Positions 43,248-51,436 of a stretch of DNA of 64,000 nucleotides are shown piece after piece. The notes beneath the pieces were generated by a model. The model searched no databases. It was not told where the DNA came from and saw only the letters and a program-made list of their open reading frames with translations. A program made the translations under genes and the position numbers. The stretch's first letter is position 1. The number at the start of each line of letters is the position of its first letter. This DNA is from CALCNS01 sp964425745 (GTDB lineage: Bacteria; Bacillota; JAAYKD01): the NCBI GenBank assembly GCA_964425745.1, contig CAYRNW010000011.1, positions 1 through 64,000 on the forward strand, written 5' to 3'.

Positions 43248-44924
43248 ATGCAACAACCATCAACACCTTTACAACTTTTCTTTCAATACGCCAAGCGCTA
43301 TCGGGGCCGCGTGGTGCTCTTGACCCTGGTTTACCTGGTCACTACAGCTTTACTGGTGATCGCCCCTCAAATGCTCAGTTCCTTTATTGATCGTGTTTAC
43401 AGCAATGCAGCAACCACCGCCGTGCTTTTGGCTATCGTGTTCTACTTGGCTGCGGTTTTGGGTCGTTCGCTCATGAACGCATTATTGCAGATTCAGTTGG
43501 CTACGGTCGGGCAATTGATCACGGATGAATATCGCCGCGACGTCATGCATCATTTTTTATCGTTAGACAGCCAACATTTAAGCGCATGGACCTCCGGCGA
43601 GGCTATCACCCGCCTCGATGAAGACGTGCAAGGCCTTTTTCAATATTATTATATCCTCTTTTACAAACTCACCGGTAGCGGCATAGCTCTTGTAGGGATT
43701 TTAGTCGCCTTAGCAATGAAAAGTGGATGGCTTACAGCTGCGCTACTGATTGTTAGTCTACTGACCATCCTTGGGTTCAAGTGGATCCAAGACCGCGGTA
43801 TTCCCAAATACGTGCGTAGGACCGCCGCCTCGGCTGTGTTCAACGGTAGTATGAAAGAATTACTCGATAATGCCACCACCTTACGCGCATTGCATGCAGA
43901 ATCGTATGCTACCGCCACCCTGAAACGCAGCATGAAACATCGCTATTTTGAGAGCTTACCTGCCAATATGATGTATGCCAATCTTTGGAGCGCCTCGACC
44001 ATTATGCAAGCGTTGGTTGTCGCTGCCGGACTTTTCTTTGCACTCTTGCTTTGGACGAAGGGAACGATTACGATTGGCACTGCCTATTTAATCTATACCT
44101 ACAGCGAACTGATTATCGCCCCCTTACAAGATTTTCGTAATTTTATGGGGAAAATGCAAGGCGCCATGGCTGGAATTCTTCGCACTCAAAACTTATTGGC
44201 TACACCGGTATTGGAATTCAGCGGCAGCAAAGAGTTGCCCGATCAACCAATTTCTGTGACGATTGAGAACTTGAGCTTTGCTTATGCACAAGGCCCTGAG
44301 GTGCTGAAAGACATTAATCTTGAGCTGCCCGCCGGGGGAAGAGTGGGCATTATGGGTGAAACCGGTTGTGGAAAAAGCACCTTAATCAACCTGATTGCAG
44401 GCCTAAACCCCTATGAAAAGGGCTCGATTTGCCTAAACGGCATTGAACTCCGTGAAATCAAACAGGATAGCCTGCGTCAACGCGTCGCCTTCTGCACGCA
44501 ACGAGTCCAGCTGATTCATGGGAGCTTGCGCGATAATATTGCCTTTTTCGATCAGAAATACACCGATGACGATCTCCTTCAGGCCATAGAAAACTTGCAT
44601 TTGAGCGAATGGTTCCGGAAATTTCCGCAAGGATTAGACACGCCGCTGGAAATGGGGGAAGGCAACCTATCTTCCGGTGAGGCACAACTGATCACTCTCC
44701 TCCGTTTTGCTTTACGCGATCCACGCCTGGTGCTTTTTGATGAAATCACTTCCAATCTCGATGCCGCAGTGGAGCGTCATATGACCCGCGCCATTGAAGG
44801 GTTGAGCCAAGGTCGCACCGTCATCGCCATTGCGCATAATGCCAAATCATTGGATTGGATGGATACTATCGTCATCATGCAGGGTGGCAGATTCGTAGAA
44901 AAAGGAAAGGAGGCGGTCGTATGA
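43248..44924 (+). CDS. ABC exporter subunit 1 (fused TM and ATPase)
   Basis: A 558-aa half-transporter. Six helices lie in residues ~20-300 and an ATPase domain from ~330. Walker A is GIMGETGCGKSTLINLIAG, the Q-loop VAFCTQRVQLIHGSLRDNI, and the signature LSSGEAQLITLLRF (LSSGE rather than LSGGQ). Walker B is LVLFDEITSNLD with the catalytic Glu, and the switch His is in AIAHN. ATG 43248 follows CAGGAGGTCCCCC; the upstream in-frame extension to 43137 runs through the terminator and is rejected. It pairs with the next gene, whose start overlaps its stop. Confidence 0.92.
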   Translation: MQQPSTPLQLFFQYAKRYRGRVVLLTLVYLVTTALLVIAPQMLSSFIDRVYSNAATTAVLLAIVFYLAAVLGRSLMNALLQIQLATVGQLITDEYRRDVMHHFLSLDSQHLSAWTSGEAITRLDEDVQGLFQYYYILFYKLTGSGIALVGILVALAMKSGWLTAALLIVSLLTILGFKWIQDRGIPKYVRRTAASAVFNGSMKELLDNATTLRALHAESYATATLKRSMKHRYFESLPANMMYANLWSASTIMQALVVAAGLFFALLLWTKGTITIGTAYLIYTYSELIIAPLQDFRNFMGKMQGAMAGILRTQNLLATPVLEFSGSKELPDQPISVTIENLSFAYAQGPEVLKDINLELPAGGRVGIMGETGCGKSTLINLIAGLNPYEKGSICLNGIELREIKQDSLRQRVAFCTQRVQLIHGSLRDNIAFFDQKYTDDDLLQAIENLHLSEWFRKFPQGLDTPLEMGEGNLSSGEAQLITLLRFALRDPRLVLFDEITSNLDAAVERHMTRAIEGLSQGRTVIAIAHNAKSLDWMDTIVIMQGGRFVEKGKEAVV

Positions 44925-46795
44925 AACCAGTGAAAACGGAATCACGAACCTTTTTGGAGTTTAGTTTGAAGCTATTGGGGTATAAGAAATGGACCACTGT
45001 GGCGAACCTGTTTTGCAACAGCATCATCTTTTCTCATCAAGCAGCCGTCACCTACTTCATACGGCAGATTCTTAATAATTTTTCAGTGGACCCAGCCGAT
45101 GCGCTGCGTAAAGCGTATCCGTATTTGATTGGCTTCATGGCAGTCGCCGGAGTTCGAGTGGTGGCGATCATGAGTTGTGCTGTTTTAGATGCCAAGCGAG
45201 CCTATTTTTACCAAAACCGTATTCGTTTGAATGCGATGCAACATCTTATGCAAAAGCCCGATATTACGCAGGTGACGGGGAAGGCCAATCAAATTTTTGA
45301 AATCCTCGATGACGATATTCCGGTAGCAACCTTTCCGGTTGAATTGCTTACGGAAGCTTCTGGATATGCGGTGTATACCTTGATTGCGTTGTCCATGATG
45401 CTGAGCATCAACTGGCAGCTCACTCTATTCATTTTTGTGCCGCTTTCTGCTGCCATTTACGGGGTGCAACGTCTCTCGGAGCGGATGAAAGAACGGCGTA
45501 AGGTCAACCGCGAAGCTCATGATGCTGCTAGTGCTTTTATTGGTGATATTGCCGATGTGGCGATGTCGGTGAAATCGGCAGGAGCAAAAGAGGCAGTGTT
45601 GCATCGTTACGACCAGGTTAACGGAGTGCGAAGGAGTGCAATTTTGCAGGAGAAAAGCTTTAATGAACGAGTTGAGCTCCTGCTTTCGGGTTCGGTGGCG
45701 CTGGGTTCCGCGGTGATGATGTTCATTGCGGCGCGCTTGTTGGCCGGTGAGAGCTTTGGCATTGGCGATTTCAGCTTTTTTATTGCTCACTTGTTTACCT
45801 TGTCGGAATGTGTGTATCGTGTTGTGGAGATTTATACTGAATCTCGCAAGGCAGAGGTATCCTACGAGCGGATATTAAGTGCCCTCGATTGCGAGCCAGA
45901 GCTTTTGACAAGGAAAAACGAGTTGGTGTTAAGGGAAGTGGTGGAAGAGGAGGGTGGATTGAAGGAGGATAAGGCGGAGGCGGTTGCCGATAAACTACGT
46001 GTAATTACAGAGAAGGAACAAAGACCGCTCGATGCTGATGCAGGGCTGCTGAGTGGAAGTCCTACCCACACACAAGCTCTTACACAAGCGGCTGGAGAGA
46101 CTCGAAACGACGAAAAAAAGGTTGCCCTCTTGCGGGTGCAAGACTTGACCTACACCTACACGGGCAACGATGGTTTTCGCGATGTTTCATTTGATTTGCA
46201 TCCCGGGCAACTGACCGTGATCGCCGGTGGTATGGCATCCGGCAAATCCACCCTGCTTAGCACCCTGCTAAACCTCTTGCCTTACCAGTTGGGGACAGTT
46301 CTCTCCCCGTCAAAATTTCCAGAAAAATGGATTATAGGAGCTCCTCAACGCAGCGGTTTCTTTGCAACCGATCTTGAGACGAACCTGAAGTTGGGCCAGA
46401 AGCTGAGTGACGAGGAGATCGCGCGGGGACTGAACATTGCTGCGCTGCCGTCGTCTATCCCCTTGGCCACGGAAATTGGGGGAAGAGGAGATAAAATCTC
46501 CGGTGGGCAACGGCAAAGGCTGCTCATGGCGCGGGTTTTTGCACGGCCACAGCCGATCAAGGTGATTGATGATTGTGTCAGCGCCTTGGATGGCGAAACG
46601 CGGTTGTTGGTGTTGCAGCGAATCAGGGCACACCTAAAAAACAGCGGTGATGCGGTGGTGATTGCTACCAATGCTCAGAATTTTATGCAGCAAGCCGACC
46701 AAATCATCTTTATGGAACGAGGATTGGTGAAGGGCAAGGGGACGTATGAGGAACTGCTCCGCGGCTATCCTGCTTTTGCTGAAATTGTGTCATAG
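44921..46795 (+). CDS. ABC exporter subunit 2 with REP-derived insert
   Basis: A 624-aa half-transporter whose ATG overlaps the stop of subunit 1, behind AAAGGAGGCGGTCGT. Helices occupy about residues 25-300. An unusual charged linker (about residues 325-405, rich in Glu/Lys) precedes the ATPase domain. Walker A is VIAGGMASGKSTLLSTLLNLL, the signature ISGGQRQRLLMARVF, and Walker B IKVIDDCVSALD. In Walker B the catalytic Glu is replaced by Asp, typical of the degenerate half of a heterodimeric exporter. Residues ~457-470 are encoded by half of a family 1 REP repeat inserted in frame between Walker A and the Q-loop. Confidence 0.9.
   Translation: MKPVKTESRTFLEFSLKLLGYKKWTTVANLFCNSIIFSHQAAVTYFIRQILNNFSVDPADALRKAYPYLIGFMAVAGVRVVAIMSCAVLDAKRAYFYQNRIRLNAMQHLMQKPDITQVTGKANQIFEILDDDIPVATFPVELLTEASGYAVYTLIALSMMLSINWQLTLFIFVPLSAAIYGVQRLSERMKERRKVNREAHDAASAFIGDIADVAMSVKSAGAKEAVLHRYDQVNGVRRSAILQEKSFNERVELLLSGSVALGSAVMMFIAARLLAGESFGIGDFSFFIAHLFTLSECVYRVVEIYTESRKAEVSYERILSALDCEPELLTRKNELVLREVVEEEGGLKEDKAEAVADKLRVITEKEQRPLDADAGLLSGSPTHTQALTQAAGETRNDEKKVALLRVQDLTYTYTGNDGFRDVSFDLHPGQLTVIAGGMASGKSTLLSTLLNLLPYQLGTVLSPSKFPEKWIIGAPQRSGFFATDLETNLKLGQKLSDEEIARGLNIAALPSSIPLATEIGGRGDKISGGQRQRLLMARVFARPQPIKVIDDCVSALDGETRLLVLQRIRAHLKNSGDAVVIATNAQNFMQQADQIIFMERGLVKGKGTYEELLRGYPAFAEIVS
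46289..46320. repeat. Half REP (family 1) inside an ATPase gene
   Basis: TTGGGGACAGTTCTCTCCCC followed by loop-like TCAAAATTTCC, in frame in subunit 2. One arm is present and no right arm is seen. Translated as LGTVLSPSKFP. Confidence 0.85.
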
Positions 46796-46809
46796 GGTGA
46801 GACAACTTC

Positions 46810-46881
46810 TTGGGGACGGTTCTGTCCGGGGTGAAATTTCCTTAAATATGGAAAAAACCGAGGGGAGAGAACCGTCCCCTA
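46810..46881. repeat. Family 1 REP unit
   Basis: Left arm TTGGGGACGGTTCTGTCC and right arm GAGGGGAGAGAACCGTCCCC, with inner AAATTTCC and GGAAAAAACC. It lies between convergent genes. The last bases supply the stop codon of the minus-strand SLH protein. Confidence 0.93.
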
Positions 46882-48474
46882 AACAAATTTTTCGAAGATA
46901 CGGTTGGAAATGACCAGTGCGGTTTCGCGGGAGGAGTTTTTTAAAGGTGCCATGACGCCATTGCCCTCTCCTTTGATGATATTCAATTTATACATGAGTT
47001 GCAGCGGTGTCTTGGCATAGTTGCTGATCTGATCTTCATCGGCAAAGAGCACATATTCCATGGTAACCACGGGTTTAATGTCTAGCGCTGTGAACAAACG
47101 CGCATACATCGTCGCCATCTCTTGCCGCGTAATCAGGCCGAAGGGGTCAAAAATCCCCTCGCCACGACCGGTGACAATCCCCAATTCGGCAGCTTTTTGC
47201 ACATGCAGGAGGTCAATATCGGTAAACGGATTGACTTCGGGCAGCGGTGCCTCTTGCTTTGCCATGGCTTCATAGAGTTTGACCACCAATTCGGCAAATT
47301 CTTCACGGCGAATGTTGTTTTGGTAGAAGGAAAACAGATGGGATTCGGTCAGCCAACTGGTGCGTGCGGCCTCGATGTGGGGGAGTGCCCAATCGGCAGG
47401 TTGACTGTGATCCACTTGATCCCCCGGTTGTCCGGGTTCACCCGGCGGTTGCTCTGCAAGTTGCGGGACACCAATGGCGGTGCCGCTGTTTTCGATGCTA
47501 CCCTTGAGCAAAAGCGCGCCGGAAGCCACTTCAACGCCCCCGTTTCTGCTGATAAAGGGTCCATTGACGCTGATTTGTGCGTTGTTTTCAATCCTCAATT
47601 GCGCTTGAGATTCGAGCGTTAGCGATTTGAGGGAGAGGGAGTCATAGAGGTTGACTTGAGCTTCACTTTTTAGTAAAGCTTGACCGCCAATACTTTGCAG
47701 CCCCCCATAAAAGGTGTAGGTACCAAAGTTTTGTAGGCGATTCTGAACCACGAGACCTCCACGGCGTTCTACTTGAAGAGAGGAACCAGCTGAAATGGTG
47801 AGGTCATCTACGACCAGCACAAACTCATCGAGCACAGCCTTACCGGTAAAGATTCCGTTTTCTATGATACCATAGCTAAAACTGTGCGGCCCACCGGTGC
47901 GGTCATCGATACTCTGTATGGTGCTGCCCTGGGAGACGATAATTCCATCTTCATAAAAAATCCCATCGAAATTCCCGGTAATCGAACCAGCGTTCAGGTA
48001 TGCCAAGCCCCCGGTAATGCGCATTCCAGAGCCAATAACACCTTCTAAACTGCCACCGTTCAGGTAAAAAGTGCCCCATCGGCCGGCTTGTTCGTATCCA
48101 AAGGTGCCGCCGACCATGCTGCCGGTGCCCTCTACGGTGAAGCTGCGGTTCTGGCGACCGATAATCGGAACACCTTCTGGGTCGCCAATGCCACCCATGT
48201 GGCTGTAGGTTAGCGTGTGTCCGTTGAGATTTAAGGTATAATGCCCTTCGCCCAGCTCAATGCCACAATCCGCGTCTACTGCTTGTGCAGTCGTAATTGC
48301 AAGGTCGGCCATCAGTTTCACCTTGGCGCCGGCCGGGTTGGTCAGGGCCGCTTTGAGTTGGGTGAAGGTAAAGGCCTCAACATACTCCGCTGCCGCATTC
48401 GCCGGTTCTGAAAAGACATTGATTGCGAAAATGAGAAGTGTAGCAATGAGAATCCATTGCGCAAGTTTCTTCAT
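46879..48474 (-). CDS. SLH-domain surface protein with beta-helix region
   Basis: A 531-aa secreted protein with signal peptide residues 1-28 ending in ANAAAEY. Residues ~70-330 hold many short G/S/N-rich strands (LNLNGHTLTYS, GGSLEGVIGSGMRITGGLAYLNAG) typical of a right-handed beta-helix. A Pro/Gly linker (EQPPGEPGQPGDQ) follows. Three SLH-like repeats cover about residues 365-531 (RREEFAELVVKLYEAM, ITRQEMATMYARLFTAL, SRETALVISNRIFEKF). SLH domains anchor proteins to pyruvylated wall polymers. The stop codon lies in the adjoining REP, so the C-terminus may have been trimmed by it. Confidence 0.85.
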   Translation of the reverse strand: MKKLAQWILIATLLIFAINVFSEPANAAAEYVEAFTFTQLKAALTNPAGAKVKLMADLAITTAQAVDADCGIELGEGHYTLNLNGHTLTYSHMGGIGDPEGVPIIGRQNRSFTVEGTGSMVGGTFGYEQAGRWGTFYLNGGSLEGVIGSGMRITGGLAYLNAGSITGNFDGIFYEDGIIVSQGSTIQSIDDRTGGPHSFSYGIIENGIFTGKAVLDEFVLVVDDLTISAGSSLQVERRGGLVVQNRLQNFGTYTFYGGLQSIGGQALLKSEAQVNLYDSLSLKSLTLESQAQLRIENNAQISVNGPFISRNGGVEVASGALLLKGSIENSGTAIGVPQLAEQPPGEPGQPGDQVDHSQPADWALPHIEAARTSWLTESHLFSFYQNNIRREEFAELVVKLYEAMAKQEAPLPEVNPFTDIDLLHVQKAAELGIVTGRGEGIFDPFGLITRQEMATMYARLFTALDIKPVVTMEYVLFADEDQISNYAKTPLQLMYKLNIIKGEGNGVMAPLKNSSRETALVISNRIFEKFV

Positions 48475-48560
48475 GACACGAACCTCCCTTAGATGATACT
48501 AGGATGATACTATGGGATTCTACAACATTGCGCTTATTCCCTTGTATAATTTTTTCAAAA

Positions 48561-48588
48561 GGGGTCTGACCCCAAGTGCGAAATTTCC
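48561..48588. repeat. Family 2 palindrome, single
   Basis: GGGGTCTGACCCC followed by AAGTGCGAAATTTCC. Related copies are at 49461-49508 and 59405-59446. Confidence 0.85.
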
Positions 48589-48594
48589 AATTAG

Positions 48595-48696
48595 AAGGAA
48601 AACGGGTTCAGTCTTGTCGAAGAATATGGCGACTACCACCGCAACCCGAGTAACGAAACGAATTACAAGGCGATCATCGTGGCGAAAAGGGGATAG
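48595..48696 (+). pseudogene. 3' remnant of a methyltransferase gene
   Basis: A 33-codon open stretch bounded by stops reads KENGFSLVEEYGDYHRNPSN and ends YKAIIVAKRG. This is the usual C-terminal strand pattern of class I SAM methyltransferases (GF-V-EYGDY-P-ET-IIVAKK). The rest of the gene is missing, and the fragment begins right where the family 2 repeat ends. It looks like the tail of a gene lost through a repeat-associated deletion. The rest of the 48475-48748 gap holds nothing else that I recognise. Confidence 0.6.
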
Positions 48697-48748
48697 CGTA
48701 GCTTACGCGGCGGGTGGTCGGAAGTGATAAACAAGGGAGGTACCTAGT

Positions 48749-49447
48749 ATGTGCACGGGAAACCGAATCTATCTTGATTTTCAGAGGCCGAAACGCGAAC
48801 TCATTGAGCAATTTCGAGGGGTTCCTGTTTCTAATTTGGACGACTGCATGAACCGCACTGCCGCAGTCACCGCGGAAATTCGTCCCTTTGGCAAAAAGGA
48901 GCTACTCGGCACGGCGTTCACCGTGCAGATCCCCGAAGGCGACAACTTGATGGTGCATAAAGCGCTCGATTTGGCCAAGCCGGGCGATGTTTTGGTCGTG
49001 GCGGCCGGAGGGATGTTGAACCGTAGTATTGTTGGGGAGCTGATGATCGGCTACTGCAAATTGCGCGGACTGGCAGGGGTGATTATCGATGGTAGCATCC
49101 GCGATGCCGATGCCCTTGCCGAAATGGATTTTCCGGTGTATGCACGCGGAGTGTCGCCCAATGGACCGTATAAAAACGGGCCCGGGGAGATCAACACGCC
49201 TGTGAGTTTTGGCGGGAAAGTCGTGTATCCGGGTGATATTGTGGTGGGCGACGGCGATGGCATCCTGTTTGTGGATCCCGAGGAGGCGGAGCAGATTTTG
49301 CATGACGCGAAGGTCTTAATGCAAAAAGAAGCCGAGACCATCGAGATGCAACAGCGAACTCACAGTTACCCGCGGCCTTGGGTCGACGCCAAACTCAACG
49401 AGATCAACTGCGAGATCTTACCTCTTGCGCCGGGTCGTAAAATTTAA
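48749..49447 (+). CDS. RraA/HMG-aldolase-like family protein
   Basis: A 232-aa protein of the RraA-like fold, which includes 4-hydroxy-4-methyl-2-oxoglutarate aldolase/oxaloacetate decarboxylase and the RNase E regulator. Visible motifs: PVSNLDDCMNR, AFTVQIPEGDNLMVHKAL, VLVVAAGGMLNRSIVGELM, then the metal/substrate loop IIDGSIRDADALAEMDFPVYARG and YPGDIVVGDGDGILFV. The Gly-rich and IRD motifs favour a divalent-metal 2-oxoacid lyase over RraA. It is first of a group of amidohydrolases and oxidoreductases. AAGGGAGGTACCTAGT precedes the ATG. Confidence 0.85.
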   Translation: MCTGNRIYLDFQRPKRELIEQFRGVPVSNLDDCMNRTAAVTAEIRPFGKKELLGTAFTVQIPEGDNLMVHKALDLAKPGDVLVVAAGGMLNRSIVGELMIGYCKLRGLAGVIIDGSIRDADALAEMDFPVYARGVSPNGPYKNGPGEINTPVSFGGKVVYPGDIVVGDGDGILFVDPEEAEQILHDAKVLMQKEAETIEMQQRTHSYPRPWVDAKLNEINCEILPLAPGRKI

Positions 49448-49460
49448 TACTTTTGTAACA

Positions 49461-49508
49461 GGGGTCAGACCCCGATGCGAAATATTTCGCACCGGGGTCT
49501 GACCCCTC
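49461..49508. repeat. Family 2 palindrome, paired unit
   Basis: GGGGTCAGACCCC and GGGGTCTGACCCC flank the mirror-image GCGAAATATTTCGC. The whole is close to a 48-bp perfect inverted repeat and looks like a complete repeat unit. Confidence 0.9.
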
Positions 49509-49595
49509 ATTAAAAAACTTCTATTATGAGAAGGGGAAAGAGCATTCTTGTGGAAGATAAAATAGTATTATGGAATAACCACGAGGAGGGATATC

Positions 49596-51110
49596 ATGAA
49601 GACCCTAATTCGTCACGGCACAATTTACGACGGCAGCGGCACCATCCCTTTTAAGGCGGATCTTTTGCTCATCGATGACAAAATCGCCGCCCTAGGCCTG
49701 AATCTGCCCGTACCTGAGGACGCAGTTGTGATTGATGCTACTGATTTAGCCGTCTCCCCGGGCTTCATCAACACGCACAGCCATATGGAACTGGAAGTGC
49801 TGAAAAACCCCAAACTCCCCGCTGTCATCCAGCAAGGCATCACTACTGAAGTGCTCGGTCAAGACGGATCTTCGGTCGCCCCCTTACACGACGGCATCTT
49901 AGAGGAACTCACCGACAACATGGCACCGCTGTGTGGCACCTGGGACAAACCCTACCCATGGCGCAGCTTTGCCGAGTACTTGGCTGCGGTCAGAGCCGCC
50001 AGTCCCACCCCGCGCATGGAAAGCCTCGTCGGTCACGGCACTATCCGCATGTATGTGATGGGCAGTGAGCAACGTCCTCCTACAGACGCCGAGCTGGAAC
50101 AAATGCAGCAAGTACTGGCGCAATGTATGGAAGAAGGGGCGCGCGGACTATCGTTTGGGCTCATTTACCCGCCCGGCAGTTACGGCAACACCGATGAATT
50201 GATCGCCATGGCCAAAGTGGTGGCGCGATACGACGGCCTGATCATGGTGCATATGCGCAACGAAAACAATCGCCTGCTCGAATCGGTGGACGAAATGTTA
50301 AGGGTGATGACCGAAAGCGGCGCGAGGCTGCAAATATCGCATTTCAAAGCCCTCGGCACCCCCAATTGGGGAAAAGTGCAACGCGCTCACGAAAAATTAC
50401 TGGCTTTACGCGAAAAGGGGTACGACATCACGTTCGACCAATATCCCTGGACGGCCGCTTGCACCGGACTCAAGGTGTGCGTGCCTGCCTGGGCCTATGC
50501 CGGAGGTGAAACCGCCTTTCAAGCGCGATTGAACGATGGGGAAGAGCTGCCGAAAATTCGCACCGAAACCCAAGAAATCGTGGACATGCGTGGAGGCGGC
50601 AAGTGTATTATGATTGCCTCAGTTGCAACCGATGAATATGCTTGGATGGCCGGTAAATACCTCGATGTAATCGCCGCACAGTTAGGTTTGAGCGAAGTCG
50701 ATGCCGTTTTGCACATCTTGCAGCATGAAGGACCGGCAGTTGTGGCTATCTATTTTTCCATATCGGAAGACGACGTGCGCTTCTTGATGACCAGCCCCTT
50801 GCATTGCGTTTGCACCGATGGCATTGTTGGCGCGCATCCGCACCCTCGCACCTACGCCAGCTTCCCGCGCTTTTTAGGGACTTATGTGCGCGACCAAAAA
50901 CTGATGGACTTGGCGACCGCGATTAAAAAAATCACTTCCGAACCGGCGCGACGCCTTCGCTTGTGGGATCGAGGCTTGTTGCGCGTGGGTATGGCCGCCG
51001 ATGTTGTTGTTTTTGACCCTCGCATAATCAAGGATGTCAACAGCTACACCGAACCGACCATCCCGCCGATTGGCATCCGCCATGTTATTGTCCGCGGCGT
51101 CGTTTGCTAG
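49596..51110 (+). CDS. D-aminoacylase/N-acyl-D-amino-acid deacylase-like amidohydrolase
   Basis: A 504-aa amidohydrolase. The metal motif is PGFINTHSHMELE. GITTEVLGQDGSS follows, where the Cys ligand of classical D-aminoacylase (GNCG) is Asp. Then come HMRNENNRLLESVDEML, LQISHFKALGTPNWGK and the catalytic Asp in CTDGIVGAHPHPRTYASFPRFLG. Family members release D-amino acids from N-acyl forms; some relatives act on N-carbamoyl or other amide bonds. The changed ligand makes the substrate uncertain. GAGGAGGGATATC precedes the ATG. It lies next to a hydantoinase-like enzyme and a racemase. Confidence 0.88.
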   Translation: MKTLIRHGTIYDGSGTIPFKADLLLIDDKIAALGLNLPVPEDAVVIDATDLAVSPGFINTHSHMELEVLKNPKLPAVIQQGITTEVLGQDGSSVAPLHDGILEELTDNMAPLCGTWDKPYPWRSFAEYLAAVRAASPTPRMESLVGHGTIRMYVMGSEQRPPTDAELEQMQQVLAQCMEEGARGLSFGLIYPPGSYGNTDELIAMAKVVARYDGLIMVHMRNENNRLLESVDEMLRVMTESGARLQISHFKALGTPNWGKVQRAHEKLLALREKGYDITFDQYPWTAACTGLKVCVPAWAYAGGETAFQARLNDGEELPKIRTETQEIVDMRGGGKCIMIASVATDEYAWMAGKYLDVIAAQLGLSEVDAVLHILQHEGPAVVAIYFSISEDDVRFLMTSPLHCVCTDGIVGAHPHPRTYASFPRFLGTYVRDQKLMDLATAIKKITSEPARRLRLWDRGLLRVGMAADVVVFDPRIIKDVNSYTEPTIPPIGIRHVIVRGVVC

Positions 51111-51119
51111 TGTACGTTT

Positions 51120-51421
51120 CTTGGGGACGGTTCTCTGCCCCTTAAAAATGGAAGTTATATGGGAGAAAGACAACTTTGATAAGATGATTTTCCCTAAACT
51201 TTATTAAATTGTTGCAGTAGCTTTATTATTGCTAATTCAACGCATCTAATTTTTAATCATTTGTTCCACGACGACTATTGTGGTTGTTGTTTATTAAGTG
51301 TCCGGACGGCCAGCCTATCCCTTTTTTGCAAAGCTAGTAACGCGTTGTCTGTCAGTTTGTCAGGAAATATGGATTGTGGTAAATAACTGTCAAAAAACGA
51401 GGGGAGAGAACCGTCCCCAAC
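51120..51421. repeat. Family 1 REP arms enclosing a ~250-bp spacer
   Basis: Left arm at 51120-51139 (TTGGGGACGGTTCTCTGCCC) and right arm at 51399-51419 (GAGGGGAGAGAACCGTCCCC). Loop-like TTAAAAATGG and AACTGTCAAAAAAC remain at the ends. The AT-rich stretch between them holds no gene and no structure that I can name. The right arm ends nine bases before the next ribosome site. Confidence 0.88.
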
Positions 51422-51436
51422 TAAAGGAGGAATATT

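Noticed and set aside
47122..47622. Plus-strand 166-codon frame opposite the SLH gene
   Set aside because: No ribosome site or family pattern. The minus strand encodes SLH repeats and a signal peptide.
48512..48727. 71-codon plus-strand frame
   Set aside because: It crosses the family 2 repeat. A different frame of the same stretch encodes the methyltransferase-like remnant, so this one is chance.
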